Of a stretch of 64,000 nt of DNA, positions 12,752 to 31,900 are shown one piece after another (the first letter of the stretch is position 1; each line of letters starts with the position of its first letter). A program made the position numbers and the translations under genes. The stretch lies in contig CM035361.1 of the NCBI GenBank assembly GCA_020137815.1, positions 2,021,489 to 2,085,488 on the forward strand, read 5' to 3'. The notes under the pieces were generated by a model. It searched no databases, had not been told where the DNA came from, and saw nothing but the letters and a program-made list of their open reading frames with translations. This DNA comes from Hormiphora californensis. Taxonomy: Eukaryota; Ctenophora; Tentaculata; Cydippida; Pleurobrachiidae.

Positions 12752-12961
12752 TGTTGGCACGTGGCGTGCATGTAGGTGCCGCGCCGCGCGCAAAGAAATG
12801 TTGGACTGCTATGAACGGTGTGTGCTTTTCTTAGTGCTGAGATAGAAAGGCGATGTAGACCCCCACTGGTGGAGACTTGGTTGCGTGTGAAGAGATAACA
12901 TGTCGAGATATGGGGAGCAAGATACGATATTATGTGAAACAGAGAGAGAGAGAGAGAGAGT

Positions 12962-13002
<41 letters not shown>

Positions 13003-15356
13003 TTTCATCAAGTTTCACCGAGTGAGCAAAGAGATAAGAAATACAGATAACTTACCATGTTGTACATGTCCCTAAGGTACATAGCGACAGTAAGATCAGC
13101 TAGTGTAACAGTCTCTCCAACTAGATAAGTCTTATCATTCAAGTAGCTCTCCAGAGAGGACATGTAGGAATCAAACTGAGCGTTGGCCTTAGCAACAACC
13201 TGAGGGGGGATATTGGTTAGTTTCAACTTGGTAACAACCTGAGGGGGATATTTGGTTAGTTTCAACTTGGTAACAACCTGAGGGGGTTGATTGGTTAGTT
13301 TCAACTTGGTAACAACCTGAGGGGGTTGATTGGTTAGTTTCAACTTGGCAACGAAGGTATCCCTACCTTGCCGTCGCCAAGTAATCGTCAATTTGTAATG
13401 AGGAGTCAGGGCAGGAGGATATCATTGGGTTCATAGATTGGTTTAGTTGACCTGATTCAGGTTCACAACATTACTGGTATCAAGTTAAACCCAAGCAATG
13501 TCCCAAACAATGTCCCAAGCAATAACTTTCCCAGTGCCCATATATGATCAGGGGATTGCAAAACCCAATTGACTATAACCGAGGGCTATTTTTCCTAATT
13601 AATTAATTGTCCCAGAAAGAGTGTGTTGTACATTGCAACTAGAAATTTGTTGCCCTTGGTTACACCACAAAACCAAATAACAAACATTTGAGATTGACCC
13701 AAAGAAAATAACCCAAAAAATCTATGATCTACAAACTATTTCAAGTCTCTATCTCATCACTGGGTGGACTGTGGAGTAATGACCGTGGGAAATTTCACAA
13801 AGCCTTTTTAATTTGGGTTTTACTTTAGTCTTTCCTTGATGAAGCCCAATGGAACTTGGGCAAAGATCTAAAATGAACACCATGTTTACAATCATACACT
13901 CACATTCTTGTTGTTGGGCATGAGTCCCCAGCAAGGGTAGAGGATCTGACAAGCAGCAGGGAAGAGAGATGTCTCTGCTGTGTTCATGAATTGGGTGATC
14001 TGACATCGTGTCATCTCGTTCTCACCACGCAGGGCTGATCCACCAACTGAAGAGAGAGGGGAGGTTAGGACTACTAACTTAGGAGTTGGTTAGGAGGGAG
14101 GGGGTAGGGGTCGGAGACTGAGGGGAGGTGGTTAGGAGTTGGGTAGTGTTTGTCAGATTACGCGACCCTCCGGCCCGGTGCGAAGCGAGGGTTACGGAAG
14201 TAACAAGGTAGTGTTAGAAATGATGAGGGACTGAGGGGGGTCGGAGATAGAGGGGTTAGATGTGGTATTGTTGGGAGAGGGTTAGGAGTCGGGTAGTGGG
14301 AGGGGTTAGGAGAGGGAAACAGTTAACGTGGGGGGGGGGGCAGAAATTACTCCAATAGCCTGTCTCACATTGCAATTTGTTATGTTCTAACCCGGCCCTC
14401 CCATTACATTTGTAAAGGAAGGGGCGGGGCGTACGAAGCACAGTCTAGCTAGGCAAATTGCAATGTGAGGCCGGCCAAAATACGACACATCGTACAACAA
14501 AGAAGAAATTGTTCCCTTCATTACATTTATAAAAGAGGTGCCGTAAAACTGGGTCGAGCAAGGCAAGGAAGATATTGATAGATAGTCGAAATAAAGGATG
14601 AAATGACAATTGATAAACTGGGGAGGGGGATGATAAACTAACCAAGGGATGCAATAGCAAAGGTATCGGCCAGGTTTCCGGCAGCACTCTCAAATGCAGG
14701 TACCTGAGGGAAGAGAGTTAGAACTCTTAATAAATACCAGTATAGGGTAATGTGGATTACACGTTCTTTCACTTCACTCTTCGACCGATTAATTTAGCGT
14801 CGAATAAATAATACCATTGTGGCAGCAACACGAACCTGCTTGAAGGGGAACTTGGCAAGGTACTCAGGGGTTGTGTTGGTAACTCCCATTGTGAAATCAG
14901 GGGACACTTTGACCGAGCTGCCTCCATATTCAGCTGCAATCTGGATGAGCTGGGCACGCGGGTTGTTCGCGTATGTGTACAGGGTCTGAAGGGAAGTAGT
15001 GGGTTAGGAAGGGGACTGATCATAGGGATGTGGCCGGTGACGGGTAGGTACAATGTCCAATGAAGTGCTAACTGCTAAGGTGTCTGGAGAAGAGGAGTGG
15101 GTAACAGAAGTGTCCGAGCGGGAGAGATCGGCTGGTTTCAATGAGTGTTTTAGATTGTTTCGAGCCTGACTGCACGAGATTTTCGGATGGTGATAGGATA
15201 GCAGTCGATTGAGGAGTATTTCCTCGGGGTTTCAAAGGAATTGGTGCCCAAACAGAGCACTAAATGTAGTGGGGCATGTTTGTGCAGATATGCTTTGTGT
15301 TAACAGAGGTTATTTATCGGTTTACTTACACCGCTAACTCCGTTGGGGGCTGGCAT
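10489..15356 (-). CDS. EEF1G: Translation elongation factor 1B gamma subunit
   Basis: The protein is the structural subunit of the eEF1B exchange complex, which reloads eEF1A with GTP. Eleven exons (minus strand): 15356-15330, 14985-14836, 14703-14643, 14034-13904, 13199-13056, 12482-12353, 12202-12114, 11960-11857, 11649-11507, 10999-10875, 10641-10489. They total 1257 bp, 418 residues; the human protein has about 437. The N-terminal half is a GST fold (TLYTYANNPRAQ, KFPFKQVPAFES, YLVGETVTLADLTVAMYL). A Lys/Pro/Ala-rich linker follows, then the conserved C-terminal domain (KPFSDLPKPKMDMDTFKR, MYVFGEPNDQVITGIW, ending GKPFEKDHIY). The exon-4 acceptor at 14034 was chosen because it keeps frame; the nearby CAG at 14048-14050 would not. 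Introns hold (CT)n on the sense strand and acceptor-copying repeats at 13200-13370. Confidence 0.95.
10789..10833. repeat. Perfect 45-bp palindrome in eEF1G intron 10
   Basis: Two 22-base arms, ACTGTATTATGTATAG... and its exact complement, are separated by one base. It could form a cruciform in DNA or a tight hairpin in the pre-mRNA. Confidence 0.9.
12690..12998. repeat. (CT)n microsatellites in eEF1G intron 5
   Basis: GA on the plus strand, hence CT on the eEF1G sense strand, at 12690-12747 and 12942-12998. Unique intron sequence separates them. Confidence 0.9.
13200..13370 (-). repeat. Tandem copies of the eEF1G exon-5 acceptor
   Basis: Sense-strand units read CCCCCTCAG then GTTGTTACCAAG. 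The genuine junction is CCCCCTCAG/GTTGTTGCTAAG. Three upstream units, roughly 40 bp each, therefore repeat both the acceptor and the start of the exon. Confidence 0.85.
14060..14640. other. eEF1G intron 3 repeats
   Basis: Contains G-rich runs (CCCCT-rich on the sense strand) at 14060-14340. A segment at 14375-14455 (TTATGTTCTAACC ... TTACATTTGTAAA ... CAGTCTAG) resembles 11452-11500 in another eEF1G intron, so a dispersed non-coding repeat is likely. Confidence 0.5.
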
Positions 15357-15375
15357 GACGTAAGTTTGTGGAACT

Positions 15376-15392
15376 TTCGAAAAAGAAAGAGC
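15376..15392 (-). promoter_or_regulatory. Candidate 5' terminal oligopyrimidine start of eEF1G mRNA
   Basis: On the minus strand, CTCTTTCTTTTTCG lies about 20-35 bases upstream of the ATG. Vertebrate EEF1G belongs to the TOP mRNA class, whose transcripts begin with C followed by pyrimidines. The cap site is inferred, not shown. Confidence 0.4.
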
Positions 15393-15399
15393 TGGTCGA

Positions 15400-17999
<2,600 letters not shown>

Positions 18000-18009
18000 G
18001 TGTCTCACT

Positions 18010-21842
<3,833 letters not shown>

Positions 21843-22542
21843 TTTCAAAGAGAGGGCAGCTAGAGATCATGGAATTGTGTTAGTTCGATTGTAATGTTAA
21901 TTTACTGGCTTTTGACATCATTCACCCCAGCGTGTGCCGTGTGTCCGGGGTGCGTTTTGCCAAAATATTTGTAATTTCCGCTTTTAATTGTCAAATTGAA
22001 AGTTAATAGTAAGCGTGCCTTGACGTAGGGTCTCCCCAGAACGTCTGATACGAGATTGCGAAAGCAGGGAAGAGGCGGTTCAAGTGACAAAATATCACTT
22101 TCCGACCGATTTTTTCATTTTTGAGATTAAAAAAAAACCCTGCCGAGGCCTCGCGAGACGAGTTCAATTCAGATTGCGCGCGCGAGACACATCTAATAAG
22201 CGCCGCGCACATTATTTAAAAATCCTTCGCGCCGTACATTCAGTGACGCTTCGCATTTCCCAACTAATCACAAAATTGCATTTTCCTGATACTAATATGG
22301 TTTAAGACTATATTTCTGTGGTATAAAAACTCAAATTTCTACAAATATGGTACATATCACATTCCGAAAATGCAAATGAATAACTTTATCCTCTCAGTCT
22401 CTTATTGCATTCTGCCTCTCAGTCTCAGTCTAGTCTCTCATTTCAGTTTCTTTCTCTCATTTCACCATCCTTTGCTGTTGGTGTTGCGGTGAGCGGTGAG
22501 GGATCGATTGGTGACAAGATTACAGCTCCCTCAGCTCCCCTT
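21843..22542. other. Cofilin promoter side and 3' flank of next gene
   Basis: Upstream of the cofilin ATG is a CpG-rich block at 22140-22250 with GCGCGCGCGAG and CTTCGCGCCG. 22300-22542 should be the 3' UTR of the C2orf81-like gene. No other gene is seen. Confidence 0.45.
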
Positions 22543-25500
22543 TTAATTCGGGATCCCTGTTTCACTAACCACTCCTGGTGCCACCGTCATTGAATCAACC
22601 TGAGAGAAGTGTAGTTTTAGCAGGTGCACTGTGCAGACGCAGTGGGGATTTTTCTGGCAGTGGGGGTTTCCAGGCTGGTAGTTGTAACATACAAGGTGCC
22701 AATTATTGGTAATACGTCCCAACCGTTGGCAGCCAACGGTTGGGACGTTGGTTTCTAATTTCGGGACTCGGGTGCCGGTGGGGAGACAAGCCCAATGAAT
22801 AAGCTGAGTGTAAACACCAATAACCATGGTATACAGTATATTGTTTTGATTGTATAACTTACAAAGCTAGGCGGGACGGGGGTATGGTCGACACTGGTAG
22901 CTGGTTCAATCGTTCCACTTCTAGTAGCAATCTAAATGTAGAATAGAGATTTAGAGATATCATCTGATGTCCCCGTAAATATGGGATTAGGAAACTATTC
23001 AGTCAAGGCAGAAGGAGAAAACTAGAGAAAACTAGTGTACACAACAGGCCATCCCTTAGTGGGTCCACCTAATGAATTAAAAAAACAATACAATTATGAA
23101 TTATCAGAGTCGTCAATCATTTTAAAAGAAAGAACTGAAAACAGTCGCTTACCGGTGGAATTGCCTTTAGAGGTTTCAACTTTCTGGATCTGAATGGTTG
23201 CTTAGCGACAACTGGATCCATTATCTCAAACTTAGGGCTGACTCTGAAAACGAATCCTTATATCACATTGTACACACAAATATCACACGGGTACCAACAC
23301 TAGGTTACTAGACACAAACACTCATTTCTATGAGATGAGACTTCTGTATCCTCATTGTAACAACGGCGCCAGACCCCCCATTTGATTCCCAGACAGACGG
23401 TGCACTCAGATGGGGTCGGCGGCGCCAGACAGTGTTTTTATTACGTATACATTCTTGTTTTACCAGAAACGTATACAAATACTGCCCATTGCAGCCTAAC
23501 AGCTGTGTGCTCCTAAGTTCCTACCCCCTCCCTATTCCTAACCTGTGTGAGGGTAGTTTGTTAATCTTCATGACTGAAACTACGTTCCCCCGTTCATCGT
23601 ACTCAACTTCCTTTAGACCGGGTGGTCGACCGTGCTGTGCCTGAAATTAATGGGCATTTGTAATGATCATTCACCCAGAGGCCACCCATTTTGTTTGGGT
23701 CATGGCCAAGTTTAAGTTGGTGGGTTCAGGGTTTCTACACTCAATGAGAGTCAATAACAATACTCGTCCGAATGCAGAGTTTGTTTTCCCACGGTCTGTG
23801 TAACTGCGCGCACTAACACTGCTGACAATATTACGCGCACAACTTTCACCAGGTTTCAGGCGCGCGTAACTATGGTAACACGAAGACCTTGTTGCTCAAA
23901 ACAGGTACACACACAGCTTGCGTTTGGGCAGCAAATGAAGTATTTGGGCAGCAGCCAAGGAACTTACCTTGACCATAGCAGCAGATTGATGCGGCATCAT
24001 GTTGTCTGGACTTGCTTCCGTTAGGGTAAAATCATGTTCTGGTATTATCTGTACCTGGGATGAGAAAGTGTGAATAATTTCAAATCGTTTTCCAAAATCT
24101 CACATCTAATATTTATAAACTCACGACTTCAGGCTGTTGTATCTTTTTGACACGTTTCTTGGGCTTTGTAGGTCGTGCTGGAGAAGGTCGGGTAAATGTT
24201 GCACCTCCACCGTATATAACAGCCTCACACCACTGGTATAAAACTGATGCAGCCGCACTTTTAGATTCAACATCGTCACTTGTGTATCTGAAGAGAAATG
24301 ATAAGTAATTAACTGATAATTATAGAGAAAATAATTAATAATTAAATGATAATTAATTAACTAGTTATCTGTCACTGCTAAACAAATCGTTTCTGTGGTC
24401 TCCCTAAAACTTACACCATATATTTCCGTTTCAGTTTTTTAACAAGGTTTTCAGGAACATCCTCCACCTTCAAACTCTCCATACGAGTCAAGAGGTCCCC
24501 GTTACCAAATACCTTCTTAATTTGGCCATACTTAGTTCTGAAATGTTGATAAATTAATGATGAAATCTAGTGATAGATTAGTTTAACAATAATATTTGCA
24601 CTAAGTATCCAAAAATTCAATAATTACTTCAATCAATATAAATTATGTTTTTCAGCAAACACACTTACAATAGTTCCCCCTTTATTAGTGAAGCCACCAC
24701 TGTCATAACATCTTTAACACACTCGGGCGGGGCACTCAATGCTTTCATCTCTATCAGCACATACTTGATCATCTTGACATCAAACTCAGACTGATGGAAA
24801 GTAAGGGGTCAAAACTAAAAGTTCAACGCCGAAAAAGTTCCTAAAAAAGGTTACAAAGATACTCAAAGAGAGGAACTTATCCGTCTAGTAAACTGGGGGG
24901 TTCGACAGCTCTACTACTTCACACACCTGTATCTCATCGCATGTAAGCTGGTAACAGTAAACCAGCTGGACCCACGTTGCCAATTTAGCAGCTGCTCCTC
25001 CCAATGTACCACTAACATGGTCAGGATGCAGTTGGACATTATCAGCAAACCTGTACAGGGCGGGGTCAAAATAGTTGTACCATGTTGTGAAACTGTACAG
25101 GGCGGGGTCAAAATAGTTGTACCATGTTGTAAAACTGTACAGGGTGGGGTCAGAATAGTTGCACCATGTTGTAAAACTGTACAGGGTGGGGTTAAAATAG
25201 TTGTACCAAGTTGTAAATCTGTACAGGCCACAGGGTAGGGTCAAAATATAGGTGTTGGGTTGGGGGCGGTACGTGGTCAGACATGGTTCATGAGACAAAG
25301 TACAAAGTAATTCAAGCACAAGGTTTTGTTTTGGGTCAAAGTAAAAGGTCTATCTCACATGAACTCACACTTAACACTTGTAAGCTACTGTATAGTAATA
25401 TGAGCAGAGATAGAGGAGAAGTTTCAGTTGTTGAGGTCAGAACAGAACTCTAGAAGTCAGAAGAGAACTCTGCTATAGGGAGTTTTCACATCTCACTAAC

Positions 25501-25751
25501 TAACGCGGTATACTTATGTGACACGCTGCATCGCAGAGTGGCACAAAAATAGTTGTACCATGTTGTCGGCAGTAGCCAAGAACATAGAATTTGTGCGGTA
25601 AAATATTATTTGAATTCTAAAACGAAGGATTTCTTACGTTTTGAGACTCTCAGTACATGGTCTTGGTAGGATTTCAGCAGTTGAAGTATTGATCTGGTAG
25701 ATAGTCTTTTCTAATTCCTCGAGAAACGTGTCATACCTATGTGGGTATAAA

Positions 25752-25830
<79 letters not shown>

Positions 25831-25854
25831 GAGAGAGAGATAGAGAGAGAGAAA

Positions 25855-25942
<88 letters not shown>

Positions 25943-27144
25943 AAGGGACTCACTTGTAGGTCTTATGATCCTGTTGCAGTGTCAACATGACCGCTTGGTA
26001 AAGGTAATTCTGCAGAGCTGGAGGTTCCTCGACACTCCGTAAACAGGCCACAACATCATTAGAAATACTGTACTGTTTGATACTGTCTCTTATCTGGTAA
26101 AGAGGGGATAGTTAGAAATACTGTAATGTTTGATACTGCCTGGTAAAGAGGGGGTAGTATTTACTCTTATACGAGGTACAATCAATAAAGTTGTCGGCAA
26201 CTGATTTACTGCTAGAGGCAGAGGCCCAAAAATGGCTTTTCTACGGAATATTTAGTTACCTTATTTAGTTTGGTTATATTTGGTTTCTCAGTGAGAGGGT
26301 CAAAGATGGACAATGCCTGATCTTCCTCCTGCTGCTGTTCAGTATTTTGGGTGTCATCCGGCCTAGGGAAACAAAATACAAATTAGTAATTAAGAAAATC
26401 AATCAATAATATCAATTATTAAATCTATGTTTGTATTTCTCTCTCTCTCCAATCCAAAAACTTACAAATTCTCTTCATCCTCTTGAACCTCTCCCTCCTC
26501 CCTAATATCAATCTCAACTTCCTTGACCTTGACCAACCGACAGGGAACCGATCCACGACCCCAGGAATCCAAGGGTGTCCTCTCTGGCTCTAAAGAAGGA
26601 GTATTTTTGAGGGAATTAAATTGTGTACAAATAATTCGTTGTGTTGCCCAGCTGAGCGGCTCATAATGATGATCTCTCTCTCTCTATTGATTACTAACCG
26701 GCATCTTCCTCCCATTCAGTAGAATTCCCCTCCCCCGGGTCATACGCCAAAAACTGCCACTCCACCAACTTTTCCTGGACGTGAAGGAATTAAATCGGAA
26801 ATGCGTTATTTTACAAACTCTATTCTTAGGGTATCGATTGGCTATTTGAAATGGCGGCTAATTTGAAACAACCCCTCTATAACATAGTGCATGATAATTG
26901 ATATGAGTTCAGAACTCATGCCAAGCCCACTGATGTCTAAAAATCCAAATCTGGTGCTTTTGCTGGCCTGTAGAGGAGGTGTTTCAAATTAGCCGCCATT
27001 TCAAATAGCCAGTAGCTACCTTATTAACAATTTAGTTTTTTAAACGTACAATGATATTTTGAGTCCACGCCAAGGAGTGAGGTATACACTGTTCGTCAAT
27101 GTGCTTCTCGTGTATCACCTTCATTACGCCTGAGAGAGAGAGGT

Positions 27145-27233
<89 letters not shown>

Positions 27234-27698
27234 GAGAGACAGAGAGAGAGACAGAGAGAGAGGGAGATATAATAGAGGGACGGGGAGACAGAGACAGGGA
27301 AATACAGAGAATGGAGGGGTAATCGTGGGCAAATAATGATTTCCCCAGAGAAATAAGTAGAAAAGAAATCTCACCTGACACCATTTCCTCAATAAGGTCA
27401 CCAACCAGTTCCTCTCCATCTTCTAACTCAACTACGCCCAACCTAGAGATGGTCAGGTGGTTTACAAAAGGGTTATACAAAATATGATCAACGCGATATT
27501 ATATTTCCAAGACATTTCCAACTAATTTTTCAAGCCCTATAATGTCCTAGAATCTGCATCTTGGAACTTATATTTGTCAAGAACTCACCAGTCAGCCTCA
27601 GTGAATCTCCCGGGGAGAATGTCATTAGAGACGGGGGCAACTGGTGCCGGTGTAGAGCTGGTAGCAGTTGATGATCTAGTTCCCTTTCCCTTGCTCAT
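22543..27698 (-). CDS. C2orf81/DUF4639-like protein with dynein-stalk-like region
   Basis: Seventeen exons, total 1734 bp, 577 residues: 27698-27589, 27442-27375, 27129-27050, 26774-26699, 26589-26466, 26362-26260, 26093-25954, 25736-25638, 25050-24927, 24790-24669, 24537-24415, 24287-24125, 24054-23968, 23640-23543, 23243-23153, 22931-22863, 22599-22543. The N-terminal 120 residues ([51 protein letters not shown]) resemble vertebrate C2orf81 as I remember it. Residues of about 315-440 ([63 protein letters not shown]) follow the order of motifs in the dynein heavy-chain stalk/microtubule-binding region, yet there are no AAA modules. The C-terminus is basic and Pro-rich. A role in cilia is inference. 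The adjoining gene is a Dpy-30-motif protein in the same orientation. Confidence 0.72.
22714..22748. repeat. Perfect hairpin in an intron
   Basis: Arms ACGTCCCAACCGTTGG and complement, 16 bp each, loop CAG. It lies in the last intron of the C2orf81-like gene. Confidence 0.85.
23363..23432. repeat. TCTGGCG short inverted-repeat element, copy 5
   Basis: Starts CGGCGCCAGACCCCCCATTT and ends CGGCGGCGCCAGACAG, with the GTGCACTCAGATGGGGTC core shared with the copy at 6769. Confidence 0.65.
25051..25250 (-). repeat. Acceptor-copying repeat, C2orf81-like exon 9
   Basis: About four units of 56 bp. Each contains CCCTGTACAG on the sense strand, the same sequence that forms the genuine acceptor CCCTGTACAG/GTTTGCTG at 25050. 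Units differ by a few bases. Confidence 0.82.
25757..25944. repeat. (CT)n filling intron 7 of the C2orf81-like gene
   Basis: GA on the plus strand, CT on the sense strand. The array makes up nearly the whole intron between exons 7 and 8. Confidence 0.92.
26838..27012. mobile_element. Short MITE
   Basis: Inverted ends TGGCTATTTGAAATGGCGGC and complement extend over about 33 bp, and the whole is about 175 bp. It lies in intron 3 of the C2orf81-like gene. No convincing target duplication was found. Confidence 0.7.
27134..27265. repeat. (CT)n tract leading into an exon-3 acceptor
   Basis: On the sense strand, (CT)n runs to within a few bases of the acceptor of exon 3 (27129) of the C2orf81-like gene. 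It acts as, or grew from, the polypyrimidine tract. Confidence 0.92.
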
Positions 27699-28011
27699 CT
27701 CATGCTGCTCTTAGATGGACCTTTGGGCTAAATAGAAATAAATCATGAGAATATATGGTGTTGTCAGCTCTACCGATGGGGCAATGGGGTAATGTCTTCA
27801 ATATGGAATTTATCGCTCATCAATGCAGCGAGTGGTAGTTCGGCTGTTGTATAGAGAGAAGACACCGGATTCAAAACAAGAATTTCAACACTATTTACAA
27901 GGGGGATTTGTTTTACAATCGCTTCCTGAAGCAACAATTAGTAAATACATCATATACAGTCTCTCTGTTCCATCACTCTGGTACCATGATAGCCCATGAC
28001 GAAGCCGTGTC

Positions 28012-28547
28012 CTACGAGGTAGCCTCGGTCTTCTTGGCTTGTTCTGCTAGTGCTTTCTCGATCTCAGCCCTGTGGATTAAGAAACAACATTTAGCACTTG
28101 AAATTAACCTGGTTTAAACTACGTTATGTAGTGGAAATATTGAATGTGTTGCCTACTTTTTGGCGGCATTTTCTGTTTCAATTCGCTTTCGCTCTTCCTC
28201 GAGTTCCGCTCGCTTTCGCTCCTCTTCTTCCAGTTGTTTCTTTTCCGCAGCTAACCGATCGTTGTTGGCTTTCTCCTGTAAGTTCGTGTGTCATTTTAAT
28301 GGCACAAACTTTCAGTAATCAGCGGGGTCTAATGTTATCGGATATTTACTTTTAGTTAGTCTAAATAAGGTTTTCTACATACCTCTGCTTTCCTAATTTC
28401 ATTTTCCTTGTACCGCAGCAACCAAAGAGCGATATATTCAATGGGATCTGCAGGTCGTTTTAGAGCAACCTCCGTGAGGGCCTCAGTGAGAGGTGCTCCC
28501 ACCCACCTTTTCAGGTAATCCGACTCTACAACTGAGGTTGATGACAT
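28012..28547 (-). CDS. Dpy-30-motif protein, DYDC-like
   Basis: Three exons, 28547-28383, 28275-28157 and 28069-28012, total 342 bp and 113 residues. Residues 8-52 carry the Dpy-30 dimerisation motif: YLKRWVGAPLTEALTEVA, then RPADPIEYIALWLLRYK. Dpy-30 motifs form a helical dimer that docks onto amphipathic helices, in H3K4 methyltransferase complexes or in ciliary radial-spoke-type proteins. The remaining residues are one charged helix (EKKQLEEEERKRAELEEERK), as in DYDC1/DYDC2 rather than in the shorter DPY30 itself. It is divergent from the lipase gene, with a 436-bp shared upstream region. Confidence 0.88.
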
Positions 28548-28983
28548 ACTAATGGATGGAGATTACTAAAAAGTGTGGTTTTCAGTCTATCAGAGGGTGG
28601 TTTTGACGGTTAAGGTTCAATTTGGAACGAAAAAGTAAAAACGAAATTCAAAAAACTGCGAATTTTGAAAAAGTTCGTTTTTGAAAATTGGTTCGGAAAA
28701 CTTTCGCGCGCGCCCCTGAATATTGCAGCGTTAAATGTGAAAACTTCGCGCCGGCTTTATATAAAATAAAATAGCCGCGCGAAAAACCAAACAAGAATAT
28801 TTTAAAATGTTAAAAAATTTAAAAATTAAATTTTCAAATTCGTTTTTTTTAAATTTAAGAAAAAAAACTTCGGTTTTCTCGCCTCAGATCTGTTGCACCG
28901 ACTTATCAACTAACTCCCTATTTGTTCGTACGCTTAAAAAGGTTTTAAAACTCCATATTAGCATGATATGATGTGAATTTTGA
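28548..28983. promoter_or_regulatory. Shared upstream region of divergent genes
   Basis: Lies between the ATG of the Dpy-30-motif gene (minus) and that of the lipase gene (plus). It contains TTTCGCGCGCGCCCC, TTCGCGCCGGC and GCCGCGCGAAAAA within 28690-28790, set in AT-rich sequence. Bidirectional promoter function is inferred from the arrangement. Confidence 0.55.
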
Positions 28984-31900
28984 ATGAGTGACAAACCATG
29001 GGAATCAAAACGATCTGCATTTTCCGGCTCCCCCATTACAGCATCCCTTAATGCTGCCTTTAGGTATGCAGTTTATCATTGAGATGGGTTATGCATTTTG
29101 TTTGTTTATAATATTAGCTCTGTTGAACGTTTTGAGCCCTAATTAATCCTTGTTTACAGGCTCTTGTGGGTGATTGAGAAGATGTGGATGTTGATTGTAC
29201 CTGCGTTGTGTCTCGTTAGCAGTGCCACCGTCTACCACCGAACCAAATCATTGCTCTACTCGACTTTATCTACCGGTAATGAAATAACAAAAAATAGAGA
29301 AGTTTCTCATTCAGATTCTCCCAAAGAATAATAATAATAATAATAATAATAATACACGTACTTATATTCCGCCCATACCGTCCAGGGGCAGCAGATCAAA
29401 ATATAACTACTACCACTGACGGCAATCAGAGCGGGATACAAAGTTAGAAAAAACACTCTCTTAGAAGACCAACTTGGAAAAACTGAATTAAAACGGCTCA
29501 CATAATGTGGGGAAAAACTGATGACAATCACTGACTTAAATGGATAAAAGTCCCAAAATAATCCTGTATAGATCAAATTCACACTGCTTCACACAATATC
29601 CACTCGTGCTTCAAACCCTCAGAAAAATGCTGATTAAAAATCCGATACAAACTGTTCCAAACGAAAAGGAATGAAAAAACTGAATACAAGTCCTAAGGAG
29701 TACTTACACCTTCCGACGACCCAAATGCCTCCATAAACAGTCGGGTCTTCAGTCTTGTCTTGAAAGAGTCAACGAGCTGAATAGATCTCATGTCCAAGGG
29801 AAGGTCGTTCCACAGGCTAGGCAAATACACAGACGGTCGCCTCCTCCTCAGTTTGGAACTGGCGTTGACACTAGAGAGCTTCGGGAACCGCAGCCTGAAC
29901 TCGTCTGGAATAGCGGTGGCTCTCGTAAGGCGTAGACTATCCACCTCATCACACACTGGTACTCTGTCAGTTAGGTATTCCGGAGCTGTTCGATGAACAA
30001 TCTTGTAGGCTGTAAGACAGGCTTTGAACACAATCCTCTGTTCAATAGGAAGGACATGCATTTCCTTCAGGTACGGCGTATAATCATCTTGATGTCCGTG
30101 AAGACCATACACGAACCGAACACAGGAGTGTAGAGTCTTCTGTAGAAGGCTGATGTATTTCTTCGGAAGTCCATAGTACAGTATATTGCAGTAGTCTAAC
30201 CTTGAAATAACTAGCTGTTTTACCAGCAGAATCCTCATAGAATGGTCTAAGCAGCGATTGACCTGCCAAAGGTTCCTCAGAATCATACCACACTGCCTCT
30301 TGACACTGTTAACTTGCCGTTCCATAGTTAGTTGGCTGTCAAGATAGACGCCAAGGGTCTTTCCTGTAGTTCCTCTAAAGTCCACCGGAAAGATTTCCGT
30401 GTCTCCGAAAACAAGTGAGGGCTCATAAGCTAGTTTCTCAAGTGCTCCATTCTTTCCAAGTAACAGTAGCTCCGTCTTCGCTTCATTACATCTCAGCCAG
30501 TGCTTCACCATCCAACTCTTCACCTCCTTTAAACAGTTCTCAGCGTTCTCCTTGACTTGAAGCCATCCTTCACCATCCTGAGGAACTAGACTCATGTACA
30601 ATTGGGAGTCGTCTGCATAAAGTTTTATCTTCAGCCCATATCGTTCAACAAGGTCCTGAAGTTCTTCCACATACATTAGAAACAAGACAGGACCTAATAG
30701 TGAGCCCTGTGGCACACCACATACTAGCTTGACAATTCCAGAGAGGTTTCCTCGAACGTTGACCCTGTAGCTTCTGCTCCCCAAGTAACTCTCAAACCAA
30801 CTGAGCGCCGCTCCACAGATGCCGAACCGACTGTTTAACACTTGGACCAGCATGGTATGATCTACCGTGTCAAAAGCAGCACTCATGTCTAATAGCAGAA
30901 GTGCCATAACATTTCCTCTGTCCATTTCCTCAAGTAAATCCTCAAACATTCCAGTGAGTAGGGTTTCGCAGCTATGGCCAACTCTGTAGCCTGACTGGTT
31001 CTTGTTGAGTAGGCTGTTATCTTCAAGGTAGCAGGTCAGTTGATCCAGTACTACTTTCTCGAGAACCTTCGAGATGAACAGCAGATTCGACACTGGTCTG
31101 TAGTTCTGTAAGCTGTCACGGTCACCTTGAGCATTCTTAATCGTCGGGAACACCAGGGCTTGCTGGAACGAATCTGGAACAGTCGAGCTCACAATAGAGC
31201 CATTCACCAGTGCAGTAATCCACGGGGCGAATTCATGGATACATCTCTTAACCAACCAGGTAGGGATGATATCCAGGTCACAGGACTTGTCCGGCATATC
31301 CTTGATAAGGCCCTTAATATACTCCACAGAAACCTCCTCGAACTGAGCAAGTTTGCATTCTGGAAGAGTTTCCGTACTTTCACCATCCTCAAGATCAACT
31401 TGCTCCACCCGCACTGATGTACGGATCTTATCCACTTTCCCACTGAAGAACTCAGCGAAGTCCTCTGCTAGCTTCTTATCACAACCAGCTTCCGGAAGCA
31501 TACTCTCGGCCTTCCCAAGAAGACGATTAACCTTTCGCTGTAAACCCTTTGGATCGTCTTTAGACTCTTCTAGATCTTTCTTGTTGTATCCTAGCCTCGC
31601 ATTCTTATCAACTTTTCCAAACTGTCTCTTCAAGTCATTTAGCTGAGCCTTACGTATCGGAGTCTTGTTCTTCATCCAAGCACGCTCAGCACGTCTGCGT
31701 AGTCTTAGCGCCTCCTTGACACTATCATCCTCTCTCCACGGCTTAAACTTCTTCCCCTTTCGTCTCTTCTTCAGTTCAACAGTTCGGCTCACTAGATCAC
31801 CAAGCACCTTCTCATAGATCCGGAAGTTTTCCTCAGGAGAATCCGCTACAAGAAGATCATCAAGTCCAAGGTTCCTCAATGCCTGCCTGAACAGTTCTGG

